From Paragemmobacter kunshanensis (GTDB lineage Bacteria > Pseudomonadota > Alphaproteobacteria > Rhodobacterales > Rhodobacteraceae), in assembly GCF_011059185.1 (NCBI RefSeq), contig NZ_JAALFE010000002.1:1-64000 (forward strand): a stretch of DNA of 64,000 bases. The letters are read 5' to 3'. The notes beneath the pieces were generated by a model. It searched no databases. It had not been told where the DNA came from and was given only the letters and a program-made list of their open reading frames with translations. Below are positions 35,863 through 45,401 of this stretch, in pieces (position 1 is the first letter of the stretch; the number at the start of each line of letters is the position of its first letter). The translations under genes were made by a program, and so were the position numbers.

Positions 35863-36419
35863 GGCTGGCGTTCCCAAGATCGTTGCACGGCAGGCCGGTC
35901 ACCGGCGATCCCGCATGTTCTTGCCCCCGGTCGGGGAAGGTGCGGAAAGCGGCGGGGTCCTGCAAGGGTTGCGTGTGGGGCGAGGAATCTTCCGCAGGGC
36001 GAATGAAACGGTCGGCCGAAATCCGCCATGATTGTGGCGGCGCAGCAGACAGTGCTTTCCGCAGGCTCCTGAGCGAGGGCCCAGGCGATTCGCAGCGCAG
36101 CGATCGGCCCAGAATCGCATCCGTTCGGCGTTTCACATGTGAAATCGTCATTCTCGGCCCTTTCAGGGATGCCTGCGGTGGCTCTCCACCCGTCCATAAG
36201 TCTGGGTTTCTAGCCGGAATGCTGGGCAGCATTGCGGCGCCATTAAGAAAGCTTCTGCCAAGATCCGCGCCGGGGCGAGGGCGCCTCGGGGCGCATTTGC
36301 GGGCCGGAATTAAAGGGTTTGAAACGCGGCCGTTCTAGACCTGCCTGCAAGGGTTCAGGTCATGTTACCCTCATGGCCGGGGACGCGCCGCCCCTCTGCG
36401 GCGCGAAAGGGAGGATGAC
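35863..36419. other. Long divergent intergenic region with palindromes
   Basis: No gene is convincing in these 557 bases between the TadG-like gene and glutamate dehydrogenase. It holds a perfect 14-base palindrome TTTCACATGTGAAA (36131-36144) in the middle and an inverted repeat GACCTG/CAGGTC (36338-36361) shortly before the dehydrogenase gene. Both are candidate regulator sites. Confidence 0.5.
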
Positions 36420-37850
36420 ATGCACCATTCCGGGGAACCGAGCTTTCGGGAATCCGTCGATCTGATGTTCAACCGCGCGGTCCGCCTGATGGATCTGTCG
36501 CCGGGGCTGGAACAGAAGATCCGCGTCTGCAACTCGACCTATACCGTCCGCTTCGGGGTCAGGTTGCGGGGCAAGATCGAAACCTTCACCGGCTATCGCT
36601 CGGTCCATTCGGAACATATGGAACCCGTGAAGGGTGGCATCCGCTATGCGCTGTCGGTCAACCAGGACGAGGTAGAGGCGCTGGCCGCGCTGATGACCTA
36701 CAAATGCGCGCTGGTCGAAACGCCCTTCGGCGGATCGAAGGGCGGGCTCTGCATCGACCCGCGCGCCTGGGACGAACACGAACTGGAACAGATCACGCGC
36801 CGCTTCGCCTATGAACTGATCAAGCGCGACCTGATCCATCCGGCGCAGAACGTGCCCGCCCCTGACATGGGCACGGGCGAACGGGAAATGGCCTGGATCG
36901 CCGACCAATATGCCCGGATGAACACCACCGACATCAACGCCAAGGCCTGCGTCACCGGCAAGCCGCCCCATGCGGGCGGCATCCAGGGCCGGGTCGAGGC
37001 GACGGGCCGCGGCGTGCAATTCGCCCTGCGCGAATTCTTCCGCCATGCCGAGGATGTGGCCAAGGCCGGGCTGTCCGGCACGCTCGACGGCAAGCGCGCC
37101 GTGGTGCAGGGCCTGGGCAATGTGGGCTATCACGCCGCGAAATTCCTGTCGGAAGAGGACGGGGTGAAGATCACCGCCATCATCGAACGCGACGGCGCCC
37201 TGATCTCCGAGGCGGGCCTCGATGTCGAGGCCGTGCGCCAGCACCTTTCGGCGACCGGCGGGCTGAAGGGCTTTGCCGGGGCGCAGTTCACCGAGGCGGG
37301 CGCCGCCGTCCTGGAACAGGCCTGCGACATCCTGATCCCCGCCGCGATGGAGGGGGTGATCCACAAGGGCAACGCCCCGCGCATCACGGCCCCCCTGATC
37401 ATCGAGGCGGCCAATGGCCCCATCACCTTTGGCGCGGATGAAATCCTGCGCCAGAAGGGCACGGTCATCATCCCCGACATGTATGCCAATGCGGGCGGTG
37501 TGACGGTCTCCTATTTCGAATGGGTCAAGAACCTGTCGCATATCCGTTTCGGCCGCATGCAGCGCCGCGCCGAAGAGGCGCGCTCGCGCCTGATGGTCGA
37601 AGAACTGGAACGCCTCAGCGCGGACAAGGGCCTTGGCTGGACGCTGGCGCCCGATTTCAAGGAAAAATTCCTGACCGGGTCGGACGAACTGGCGCTGGTG
37701 CGGTCGGGCCTCGATGACACGATGCGCACGGCCTATCAGGCGATGCGCGAGGTCTGGCACAGCCGCGCCGATGTCGAGGATCTGCGCGTCGCGGCCTATC
37801 TCGTGTCCATCGGGCGGGTGGCGCAGACCTATCGGTCCAAGGGGCTCTGA
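36420..37850 (+). CDS. gdhA: Glutamate dehydrogenase
   Basis: A 476-residue Glu/Leu/Phe/Val dehydrogenase interconverting glutamate and 2-oxoglutarate plus ammonia. KGGIRYALSVNQDEVEALAALMTYKCALVETPFGGSKGGL covers the substrate and catalytic Lys motifs; the Rossmann motif is AVVQGLGNVGYHAAKFL; NAGGVTVSYFEW is conserved near the C-terminal third. Length and sequence fit the hexameric enzyme of about 450-480 residues. Upstream GGGAGG serves the start. It precedes the sarcosine oxidase operon, from which a hairpin separates it. Confidence 0.92.
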   Translation: MHHSGEPSFRESVDLMFNRAVRLMDLSPGLEQKIRVCNSTYTVRFGVRLRGKIETFTGYRSVHSEHMEPVKGGIRYALSVNQDEVEALAALMTYKCALVETPFGGSKGGLCIDPRAWDEHELEQITRRFAYELIKRDLIHPAQNVPAPDMGTGEREMAWIADQYARMNTTDINAKACVTGKPPHAGGIQGRVEATGRGVQFALREFFRHAEDVAKAGLSGTLDGKRAVVQGLGNVGYHAAKFLSEEDGVKITAIIERDGALISEAGLDVEAVRQHLSATGGLKGFAGAQFTEAGAAVLEQACDILIPAAMEGVIHKGNAPRITAPLIIEAANGPITFGADEILRQKGTVIIPDMYANAGGVTVSYFEWVKNLSHIRFGRMQRRAEEARSRLMVEELERLSADKGLGWTLAPDFKEKFLTGSDELALVRSGLDDTMRTAYQAMREVWHSRADVEDLRVAAYLVSIGRVAQTYRSKGL

Positions 37851-37946
37851 CCAGGGGCTGCGCGAACCCGCGCCATGGCGCGGAACCGCACAGCCAAGGG
37901 GGCGCTTCCGAAAAGCGACACGATCCTGTCGCGGGCGGCAATGGCT

Positions 37947-37980
37947 TTGCGGGGCGGGGGTTGCATCCTCCGCCCCGCAA
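37947..37980 (+). terminator. Hairpin between gdhA and soxB
   Basis: TTGCGGGGCGG pairs with CCGCCCCGCAA (11-base arms, 12-base loop) about 100 bases after the gdhA stop. There is no U-tract, so it is either a weak terminator or a repeat. Confidence 0.45.
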
Positions 37981-38019
37981 CGCTTTGCTGGGCAGGCTGC
38001 TGCCAACGGGACGGATGGG

Positions 38020-39270
38020 ATGCGCTATTCTGGGCTAAGGGTCATCACCGAAGGGCTTTTCGGGAACAAGGGCTGGAAACCGGCCTGGCGCGACCCTGCC
38101 CCCAAGGCCGAATATGACGCGATCATCATCGGCGGCGGCGGGCATGGGCTTTCGACTGCCTATTACCTTGCCAAGAACCACGGCATGACCAACATCGCCG
38201 TGCTGGAGAAGGGCTATCTCGGCTCGGGCAATATCGGGCGCAACACGACCATCGTGCGCGCCAACTACTTCCTGCCGGGAAATTCGGAATTCTACTCCCA
38301 CTCGATGAAGCTGTGGGAGGGGTTGGAACTCGACCTCAACTACAACGTGATGCATTCGCAGCGCGGCCTCATCAACCTCTTCCATTCCGACGGCCAGCGC
38401 GATGCCTTCGTCCGGCGCGGCAATTCGATGATCAACCAGGGCGATGACGCGATCCTGCTGGACCGCGAGGGCGTGCGCGAGATGCTGCCCTATCTCGATT
38501 TCGAACAGACGCGGTTCCCGATCTATGGCGGCCTCTACCACCCGCGCGGCGGCACGGCGCGGCATGATGCGGTGGCATGGGGCTATGCGCGCGGGGCGGA
38601 CCGGCGCGGCGTGGACCTGATCCAGAATTGCGAAGTGACGGGGATCGACATCGAAGGCGGCCGCGTGACGGGCGTTCAGACGACACGCGGCGCGATCAAG
38701 GCGAAGAAGGTGGGGATGGTCGTCGCCGGGCGGTCGTCACAGGTCGCCGCGATGGCCGGGATGCGGCTGCCCATCGAAAGCCACATCCTTCAGGCCTTCG
38801 TGACCGAGGGGCTGAAGCCAGTGATCGACCATGTCGTCAGCTTCGGCATGGGGCATTTCTACATCAGCCAGTCCGACAAGGGCGGTCTGGTCTTTGGCGG
38901 CGATCTGGATTTCTACGCAAGCTATGCCTCGCGCGGCAACCTGCCGATGGTGGAGCATGTGATGGAAGCGGGCATGACGTTGATGCCGATGATCGGGCGG
39001 GCCAAGGTGCTGCGGTCCTGGGGGGGCATCATGGACATGTCGCCCGACGGATCGCCCATCATCGACAAGACCCATATCGACGGCCTCTTCGTCGATTGCG
39101 GCTGGAATTACGGGGGTTTCAAGGCCGTGCCCGCCTCGGGCTTCTGCATGGCGCATCTGATGGCGACAGGCGAGTCCCACCCCGTCGCCGCCCGCTTCAC
39201 CCTGAACCGTTTCGCGACCGGCCATATCCTCGACGAGGAAGGCACCGGGTCGCAGCACAACCTGCATTGA
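38020..39270 (+). CDS. soxB: Sarcosine oxidase subunit beta
   Basis: A 416-residue flavoprotein subunit of heterotetrameric sarcosine oxidase, which oxidatively demethylates sarcosine to glycine, feeding C1 units to tetrahydrofolate. FAD motif AIIIGGGGHGLSTAYYLA (residues 34-51) and GYLGSGNIGRNTTIVRANYF are typical of SoxB. The His in GGTARHDAVAWGYAR matches the residue that carries covalent FMN in characterised enzymes. The start at 38020 leaves the family-typical N terminus MRYSGLRVITEGLFGNKGW. It is first gene of soxBDAG. Confidence 0.95.
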   Translation: MRYSGLRVITEGLFGNKGWKPAWRDPAPKAEYDAIIIGGGGHGLSTAYYLAKNHGMTNIAVLEKGYLGSGNIGRNTTIVRANYFLPGNSEFYSHSMKLWEGLELDLNYNVMHSQRGLINLFHSDGQRDAFVRRGNSMINQGDDAILLDREGVREMLPYLDFEQTRFPIYGGLYHPRGGTARHDAVAWGYARGADRRGVDLIQNCEVTGIDIEGGRVTGVQTTRGAIKAKKVGMVVAGRSSQVAAMAGMRLPIESHILQAFVTEGLKPVIDHVVSFGMGHFYISQSDKGGLVFGGDLDFYASYASRGNLPMVEHVMEAGMTLMPMIGRAKVLRSWGGIMDMSPDGSPIIDKTHIDGLFVDCGWNYGGFKAVPASGFCMAHLMATGESHPVAARFTLNRFATGHILDEEGTGSQHNLH

Positions 39271-39325
39271 CCATGTTCTCCATTCCCGCCTCGCACCCGG
39301 CCCCCACCGTCGCCGCCTTCGGCGA

Positions 39326-39378
39326 GGGTATTTGGGCCAAGATGAAGACCGCATCCTTCATCTTGGTGAAAATACCCC
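39326..39378. repeat. Palindromic repeat with GGTATTTGGGCCAAGATGAA arms
   Basis: Between soxB and soxD, GGTATTTGGGCCAAGATGAA (39327-39346) faces CTTCATCTTGG-TGAAAATACC (39356-39376), giving near-complete arms with a short loop. The same element is at 43219-43270, and single arms are at 13051 and 50464. This word is very common in Rhodobacterales intergenic DNA. Inside this operon it could cause partial termination or mRNA processing between B and DAG. Confidence 0.75.
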
Positions 39379-39460
39379 GGGGTGAGGCCGAAGGCCGAGG
39401 GGCAGCGCCCCTTTGCCAGGCCTGCAGCCGGGACCAACGCCCTGAAGGAAAGACCCGCCG

Positions 39461-39733
39461 ATGCGCCTGACCTGCCCGCTCTGCGGCGCGCGTGACCGCC
39501 GCGAATTCACCTATTACGGGGCCGAGGACTACCTGAACCGCCCCGCGCCCGACGCCCCGCCGCAGGCATGGGACGATTACCTGCACAACCGCGACAACCC
39601 CGCCGGGGTGACGCGCGACCTGTGGTATCACGACATGGGCTGTTCAAGCTGGCTTCTGGTCACGCGGAACACCGTCACGCATGAGATCCTCGCCGTCGAG
39701 GCGGTGGCCGACAGGAAAGGCGGTGCCGCATGA
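39461..39733 (+). CDS. soxD: Sarcosine oxidase subunit delta
   Basis: A 90-residue subunit with the zinc-binding CPLCG motif at residues 5-9 and the conserved YYGAEDYLNRPAP and DLWYHDMGCSSWLLVTRNT stretches of SoxD. The structural zinc should use three Cys (two in CPLCG, one in MGCSSW) plus a His. AAGGAA precedes the ATG. It overlaps soxA by four bases (ATGA). Confidence 0.95.
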   Translation: MRLTCPLCGARDRREFTYYGAEDYLNRPAPDAPPQAWDDYLHNRDNPAGVTRDLWYHDMGCSSWLLVTRNTVTHEILAVEAVADRKGGAA

Positions 39734-42645
39734 GGCTGGCCGGAAAGGGGCTGATCGACCGCGGCCAGCCCGTCACCTTCACCTTCGATGGCAGCACCTA
39801 TCAGGGGTTCCGGGGCGATACGCTCGCCTCGGCGCTGCTGGCCAATGATGTCCGCCTTGTCGGGCGCAGCTTCAAGTATCACCGCCCGCGCGGCATCCTG
39901 ACCGCCGGGTCGGAAGAGCCGAACGCGATGGTCGAGATCCTCGAGGGCAACCAGCAGACCCCGAATGTCCGCGCCACGGTGCAAGAGGTTTTCGACGGGC
40001 TGGCCGCGCGCAGCCAGAACCGCTTCCCCTCGCTGAAATTCGACCTCCTGGGGATCAATGACCGCCTGTCGCCCTTCCTGTCGGCAGGGTTTTATTACAA
40101 GACCTTCATGTGGCCGCGCCCCTTCTGGGAAAAGCTTTACGAACCGCTGATCCGCCGCGCCGCGGGCCTGGGCAGCCTGTCGCGCCAGCATGACGAGGCG
40201 CAGTATGAAAAGGCCTGGGCCTTCTGCGATGTGCTGGTGATCGGATCGGGGCCTGCGGGTCTGATGGCCGCGCTGACGGCGGCGCGGGCCGGGGCCGATG
40301 TGATCCTGGCCGAGGAAGAGGCGCGGATGGGCGGGCGGCTGGTCTCGGACAACCTGCGCGTCGATGGCCAGCCGGGGGTGGACTGGGTCGAGGGCACGCT
40401 GGCCGAACTGCGCGCCTTGCCCAATGTCCGCCTGATGACCCGCACCACCGTGACCGGCGCCTATGATGACGGCACCTTTGGCGCTCTGGAACGCGTGGGC
40501 CTGCACTGCGGCCCCGCCCCGCATCTGCCGCGCGAATGTTTCTGGCGGATCGTGGCCGGGCAGTCGGTGCTGGCCGCGGGCGCGCTGGAACGCCCGCTGG
40601 CCTTCCCCGACAATGATCGCCCGGGCATCATGCTCGCCTCGGCCGTGCGCAGCTATCTGCACCGTTATGGCGTGGTGCCGGGCCACCGCATCGCGCTGAT
40701 CGCCAACAACGACGCCGCCCGCGCCACCGCGCGCGACCTGATGGCAGCCGGGGTCAAGGTGGCCGCGATCCTCGACACCCGGCCTGATGCCAGCGTGGTG
40801 GAGGATTGCCCCGTCTATGTGAACGCCCAGATCACCGGCACGGCGGGCCGTCTGGGCCTGACCTCGATCACCTTCCGCCACGCGGGCGGCAGCGCGACGC
40901 TGGAGGTGGACACGCTTGCCATGTCGGGCGGCTGGAACCCGACGCTGCATCTGACCTGCCACATGAACGGCCGCCCCCTCTGGCGCGAGGATATCGCGGC
41001 CTTCGTCCCCGCCCCGGATGCCGTGCCCCGCCTGACCCCTGCCGGGGCCTGCAACGGCACCTTTTCCACCGCCGGTGCCTTCCGCGAAGGCCAGGATGCC
41101 GCGCGCCGCGCTCTGGCCGCGCTGGGCCGCAGCGCGCCCGATCTGGCCCTGCCGCAGGCCGAGGACGCGCCTTATGCCCTTGCCGCCTACTGGGAAACCC
41201 CGGGGGTGGAGGGTCGGCAATGGCTCGACTTCGCCAATGACGTGACGACCAAGGATGTGAAGCTCTCCGCGCAAGAGAATTTCCGCTCGGTCGAACACAT
41301 GAAGCGTTACACGACGCAGGGCATGGCCCCCGATCAGGGCAAGAACTCCAACGTGGGCGCGCTGGCCGTGCTGGCCGATGCCACCGGGCGCGGCATCCCC
41401 CAGACCGGCACCACCACCTTCCGCCCGCCATACGTCCCCACCTCCATCGCTGCGATGGGCGCGGGCGGGCGCGGCGCGGGCTTTGCGCCGCAGCGCTTCC
41501 TGACCTCCGATCAGGCCAGCCGCGACCGCGGCGCCCCGATGATCGAGGCCGGGCTCTGGTATCGCCCCAGCTATTTCCCCAAACCCGGCGAGACGACATG
41601 GCTTGAAGCCTGCAACCGCGAAACCCGCATGCTGCGCGACAGCGTCGGCGTGGCCGATGTCTCCACCCTGGGCAAGATAGACATTCAGGGCAGGGACGCC
41701 GCGCGCTTCCTCGACCTGGTCTATACGAACACCTTCTCCACCCTGCCCGTGGGGCGCGTGCGTTACGGGCTGATGCTGCGCGAGGATGGCCATGTGCTGG
41801 ATGACGGCACCAGCGCGCGGCTGGGGGAACATCACTTCCTGATGACCACCACCACCGCCGCGGCGGGCCTTGTCATGCGGCATCTCGACTTCGTGCATCA
41901 GGCCTTCTGCGCGGGCTGGGACGTCCGCTTCACCTCCGTCACCGAATCCTGGGCGCAATTCGCGGTCGCCGGTCCCAAGGCGCGCGATCTTCTCGCCACG
42001 CTGCTGGGCGAGATGCCCGATCTGCCCTTCATGGGGGTTGCCGATGTCACCCTCGGCAAGGTGCGGGCGCGGCTCTTCCGCATCTCCTTCTCGGGCGAAC
42101 ACGGATATGAAATCGCCATCCCCACCCGCTTTGGCGAGGCGCTGTTCCGCGATCTTGTGGCACGGGCCGAGATCCTCGGCGGCGGCCCCTACGGGATGGA
42201 GGCGCTGAACGTCCTCCGCATCGAAAAGGGCTTCATCACCCATGCCGAGATCCACGGCCGGACCACCGCCTTCGACATCGGCATGGAAAGGATGGTCAGC
42301 GCGAAGAAGGACTGCATCGGCAAGGCCGCCGCCGCCCGCCCCGGCATGACGGGGCCGGAACGGGATCAGCTGGTCGGGCTGAAGGCCACGTCCCCGATGG
42401 GGGCAGGGGCGCATCTCTTCACCCCGGGCGACCGTGTGCATCGCGAAACCGATCAGGGCTATGTCACCTCGGTCTGCTACAGCCCGACGCTTGATGCCCA
42501 TCTGGCGCTGGCCTTCCTCAGGAACGGCCGCGCCCGCCATGGCGAGACGATCCGCGTCGTCGATCACCTGCGCAAGATCGACATCCTGGCCGAAGTCACC
42601 GATCCCGTCTTCCACGACAAGGAAGGAGTGAAGCTCCGTGCCTGA
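39730..42645 (+). CDS. soxA: Sarcosine oxidase subunit alpha
   Basis: A 971-residue subunit. Residues 1-100 are the beta-grasp Fer2_4-like domain without iron ligands (FTFDGSTYQGFRGDTLASALL). Residues 165-420 are the NAD-binding domain (VLVIGSGPAGLMAALTAARAG). The C-terminal 390 residues are a GcvT-like tetrahydrofolate domain (ADVSTLGKIDIQGRDAARFLD, SFSGEHGYEIAIPTRFGEALF, GMEALNVLRIEKGF) that captures formaldehyde as methylene-THF. It overlaps soxG by eight bases. Confidence 0.96.
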   Translation: MRLAGKGLIDRGQPVTFTFDGSTYQGFRGDTLASALLANDVRLVGRSFKYHRPRGILTAGSEEPNAMVEILEGNQQTPNVRATVQEVFDGLAARSQNRFPSLKFDLLGINDRLSPFLSAGFYYKTFMWPRPFWEKLYEPLIRRAAGLGSLSRQHDEAQYEKAWAFCDVLVIGSGPAGLMAALTAARAGADVILAEEEARMGGRLVSDNLRVDGQPGVDWVEGTLAELRALPNVRLMTRTTVTGAYDDGTFGALERVGLHCGPAPHLPRECFWRIVAGQSVLAAGALERPLAFPDNDRPGIMLASAVRSYLHRYGVVPGHRIALIANNDAARATARDLMAAGVKVAAILDTRPDASVVEDCPVYVNAQITGTAGRLGLTSITFRHAGGSATLEVDTLAMSGGWNPTLHLTCHMNGRPLWREDIAAFVPAPDAVPRLTPAGACNGTFSTAGAFREGQDAARRALAALGRSAPDLALPQAEDAPYALAAYWETPGVEGRQWLDFANDVTTKDVKLSAQENFRSVEHMKRYTTQGMAPDQGKNSNVGALAVLADATGRGIPQTGTTTFRPPYVPTSIAAMGAGGRGAGFAPQRFLTSDQASRDRGAPMIEAGLWYRPSYFPKPGETTWLEACNRETRMLRDSVGVADVSTLGKIDIQGRDAARFLDLVYTNTFSTLPVGRVRYGLMLREDGHVLDDGTSARLGEHHFLMTTTTAAAGLVMRHLDFVHQAFCAGWDVRFTSVTESWAQFAVAGPKARDLLATLLGEMPDLPFMGVADVTLGKVRARLFRISFSGEHGYEIAIPTRFGEALFRDLVARAEILGGGPYGMEALNVLRIEKGFITHAEIHGRTTAFDIGMERMVSAKKDCIGKAAAARPGMTGPERDQLVGLKATSPMGAGAHLFTPGDRVHRETDQGYVTSVCYSPTLDAHLALAFLRNGRARHGETIRVVDHLRKIDILAEVTDPVFHDKEGVKLRA

Positions 42646-43189
42646 CCTCATCGCCAAATCCGCCCTCGCGGGCCATGCCCCGCTGGTCCGGGCCGGCACC
42701 CGCCTGGCCGAGTGCGCGGCCGCGCCCATCACCTCCATCGCGCCCTATCCGGGCCGCGCGGCACAGGTCGATGCAGCCCTCGCGCCGCTGGGCCTGTCTT
42801 TTCCCGCGCCGAACGGCCAATCGGCCAGCGGCACGGCCCGCCTGCTCTGGGCCGGGCGCGACATGGCCTTCCTGATCGGGGCCGAGACCCCCGCTGCCCT
42901 TGCCGATCACGCTTCCCTCACCGACCAGACCGATGGCTGGGCCATCCTCGGCCTCTCCGGCCCCCTGGCCGAGGCGGCGCTGATGCGCCCCGTCCCGCTG
43001 GATCTTCGGCTGGCGGCCTTCCCCGTGGGCCGCACCGCCCGCGCGCCGCTCAACCACATGCAGGCCATCCTGACCCGCACGGACGATCAGGCCTTCGAGG
43101 TGATGGTCTTCCGCTCCATGGCCCGCACCGCCTGGGCCGAACTGACCGAGGCGCTGGCGGTTCTTGAGGCACGCGCCAAGCTTTCCTGA
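42638..43189 (+). CDS. soxG: Sarcosine oxidase subunit gamma
   Basis: A 183-residue GcvT-fold gamma subunit that holds the complex together. The motifs GWAILGLSGPLAEAALMRPVPLDL, MQAILTRTDDQAFEVMVFRSMARTAW and the position after soxA identify it. The start overlaps the soxA stop. After it comes a palindromic repeat and no folate genes, unlike soxBDAG-glyA-purU clusters of many bacteria. Confidence 0.92.
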   Translation: MPDLIAKSALAGHAPLVRAGTRLAECAAAPITSIAPYPGRAAQVDAALAPLGLSFPAPNGQSASGTARLLWAGRDMAFLIGAETPAALADHASLTDQTDGWAILGLSGPLAEAALMRPVPLDLRLAAFPVGRTARAPLNHMQAILTRTDDQAFEVMVFRSMARTAWAELTEALAVLEARAKLS

Positions 43190-43218
43190 CGTCGCGCCTG
43201 CATGTGACGTCGCAAGAT

Positions 43219-43321
43219 GGGTATTTGGGCCAAGATGAAGACCCGCCCTTTCATCTTGGCAAAAAAATCCTCAGGGGGTGAATTGGCGCGGCACGCGACA
43301 AGAGGGGGCGGAACGCCCCCT
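43219..43321. repeat. Palindromic repeat plus AGGGGGCG hairpin between soxG and dnaG
   Basis: GGTATTTGGGCCAAGATGAA (43220-43239) faces TTTCATCTTGGCAAAAAAATCC (43249-43270), and 30 bases later AGGGGGCGGAACGCCCCCT (43303-43321) repeats, in inverse orientation, the palindrome at 13008-13026. The order of modules (hairpin, CCCTGAGG, GGTATTT word) is the same as at 12989-13074, so this is one composite repeat family. Confidence 0.75.
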
Positions 43322-43433
43322 GAACGGGCCCCGCACCCGGCGCAGCCGGGGGTGGGGAGAAAAGGCTTCGGCGCGGCACGCGCCGTCCGCATGATCACTG
43401 GACAGCCGCCCCCGCCCGCCCGATATAGGGACC

Positions 43434-45401
43434 ATGTCCCTGCCGCCCGGATTCCTCGACGAACTCCGCACCCGTGTGTCCCTCAGCCAGGTCGTGGGGC
43501 GCAAGGTCACATGGGACATGCGCAAGTCCAACATGGCCAAGGGCGACTGGTGGGCGCCTTGCCCTTTCCATCAGGAAAAATCCGCCTCCTTCCATGTCGA
43601 TGACAGGAAGGGCTTCTACTACTGCTTCGGCTGCCATGCGAAGGGCGATGCCGTCACCTTCATCAAGGAGAATGACAATGTCTCCTTCATGGAAGCGGTC
43701 GAGATCCTCGCGCGCGAGGCCGGCATGCAGATGCCCGCCCGCGATCCCAGGGCCGCCGAAAAGGCCGACCGCCGGACCCAGCTTTCGCAGGTGATGGAAG
43801 AGGCGGTGAAATGGTTCCGCCTGCAATTGAAGACCACCGCCGCCGCCGAGGCGCGCGCCTATCTGGAAAAGCGCCGCCTGCCGCCGCCTGCGCAGGACCG
43901 CTGGGATATCGGCTTTGCGCCCGACCAGAGGCAGGGCCTGTTCCAGGCCCTTACGCAAAAGGGCATCGCGCCCGACCTGATCGTCGATGCGGGCCTCTGC
44001 GCGCGCCCCGATGACGGCGGCGCGCCCTATGACCGCTTCCGTGGCCGCATCATCTTTCCCATCCGCGATGCGCGCGGCCGCGCCATCAGCCTTGGCGGGC
44101 GGGCGATGGATCCGAATGCCCGGGCCAAATACCTCAACGGGCCCGAGACGGATCTCTTCGACAAGGGCCGCAACCTCTATAACCAGGCCCCCGCGCGCGA
44201 GGCGGCGGGAAAGGGCCTGCCGCTGATCGTGGCCGAAGGCTATATGGATGTGATCGCGCTCTCCGAGGCCGGGTTCCGCGCCACGGTGGCCCCCCTTGGC
44301 ACGGCGGTGACCGAAGATCAGCTGCGCCTTCTCTGGCGTATCCATGACGAACCCATCATCGCGCTGGATGGCGATACCGCGGGCTTCCGCGCAGCACTTC
44401 GGGTGATCGACCTTGCCCTGCCGCTGCTGGAGGCCGGAAAGGGCCTGCGCTTCGCCATCCTGCCGCAGGGGATGGACCCCGACGATCTGATCAAGGCGCA
44501 GGGGGCCCCCGCCATGCAGAAGGTGCTGGATGCGGCCCAGCCCATGGTCAACCTGCTCTGGCGGCGCGAGACAGAGGGAAAGGTCTTCGACAGCCCCGAA
44601 CGCAAGGCGGCCCTCGACAAGGTGCTGCGCGCCGCGCTGAAGAAGATCGCCGATCCTTCGATCCGCGCCCATTACGGCGAGGATATCAAGCGCCTGCGGC
44701 TGGAGCTTTTCGGCCAGAACGCCCAGCCCTTCCGCCCCTATGTGCCGCGCGGGCAGGGCAGGGCAGGGGGGCGCTTCGCGCCCCTCCAGCCCATCGCGCC
44801 CATGCCCAGCACGCGCGCCTCGCTGCTTGGCTCCGCCACCGCCCCGGTCGAGGAACGCCTGCGCGAGGCGGTCATCCTTGCCACGCTGGTCATCCATCCC
44901 GGCCTGATCCGGCAGTTCGAATCCGCGCTGGAAACGCTCGACTGCACGGGCGAGGATCACGCGCTTCTGCGCAACCTCCTCCTCTCCCATGCCGATGCGT
45001 CCGATCCCCGCGCCGAAATCGCCGCAGCCGCGCCCGCGGCGCTTGATCTCCTGCTGTCCCATCCCCATGTCCGCAATGCCCCCGCCATCCTGAACATCTC
45101 GGATCGGGAGAAGGCGGAATTCGCTCTGGCACAGGATTTCTTCATCCTGCAGGCCGAACGCGGCCGGCGTCGGGAAATCGAAGAGGCCGCGCTGGATATC
45201 GAAGGGGTGGTCGACGAGGGCCTGACATGGCGCATCGCCAAGGCCAATGAGGCCCGGGCCGAGGCGCATCGCGGCCCGCAGGACAAGACAGGCGAATCCG
45301 TGATCTCTGCTAACGGGGTCGCGCTCGACAAGGAGGAACTCGAAGAGGCCCGCAAGGTGTTCGACAGCATCCGCTTCGACCGCCCGTCACGGCGCCATTA
45401 A
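43434..45401 (+). CDS. dnaG: DNA primase
   Basis: A 655-residue primase that makes RNA primers for replication. The N-terminal CHC2 zinc finger is visible (CPFHQEKSASFHVDDRKGFYYCFGC, ending at about residue 65). The TOPRIM core shows VAEGYMDVIALSEAG (Glu) and ALDGDTAGFRAALR (Asp-x-Asp). The C-terminal DnaB-interaction domain follows a Gly/Pro/Arg-rich linker near residue 440. AGGGA precedes the ATG. It is followed 124 bases later by rpoD, the usual dnaG-rpoD macromolecular-synthesis order, without rpsU. Confidence 0.97.
   Translation: MSLPPGFLDELRTRVSLSQVVGRKVTWDMRKSNMAKGDWWAPCPFHQEKSASFHVDDRKGFYYCFGCHAKGDAVTFIKENDNVSFMEAVEILAREAGMQMPARDPRAAEKADRRTQLSQVMEEAVKWFRLQLKTTAAAEARAYLEKRRLPPPAQDRWDIGFAPDQRQGLFQALTQKGIAPDLIVDAGLCARPDDGGAPYDRFRGRIIFPIRDARGRAISLGGRAMDPNARAKYLNGPETDLFDKGRNLYNQAPAREAAGKGLPLIVAEGYMDVIALSEAGFRATVAPLGTAVTEDQLRLLWRIHDEPIIALDGDTAGFRAALRVIDLALPLLEAGKGLRFAILPQGMDPDDLIKAQGAPAMQKVLDAAQPMVNLLWRRETEGKVFDSPERKAALDKVLRAALKKIADPSIRAHYGEDIKRLRLELFGQNAQPFRPYVPRGQGRAGGRFAPLQPIAPMPSTRASLLGSATAPVEERLREAVILATLVIHPGLIRQFESALETLDCTGEDHALLRNLLLSHADASDPRAEIAAAAPAALDLLLSHPHVRNAPAILNISDREKAEFALAQDFFILQAERGRRREIEEAALDIEGVVDEGLTWRIAKANEARAEAHRGPQDKTGESVISANGVALDKEELEEARKVFDSIRFDRPSRRH

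Noticed and set aside
35883-36338. Open frame of about 150 codons in the gap before glutamate dehydrogenase
   Set aside because: No ribosome-binding site, no family features, and it contains the regulatory-looking palindrome.
39628-42738. Very long open frame on the minus strand opposite soxA
   Set aside because: It mirrors the high-GC third-position bias of soxA, has low-complexity His/Arg/Gly composition and no family features; soxA on the plus strand has full domain structure.
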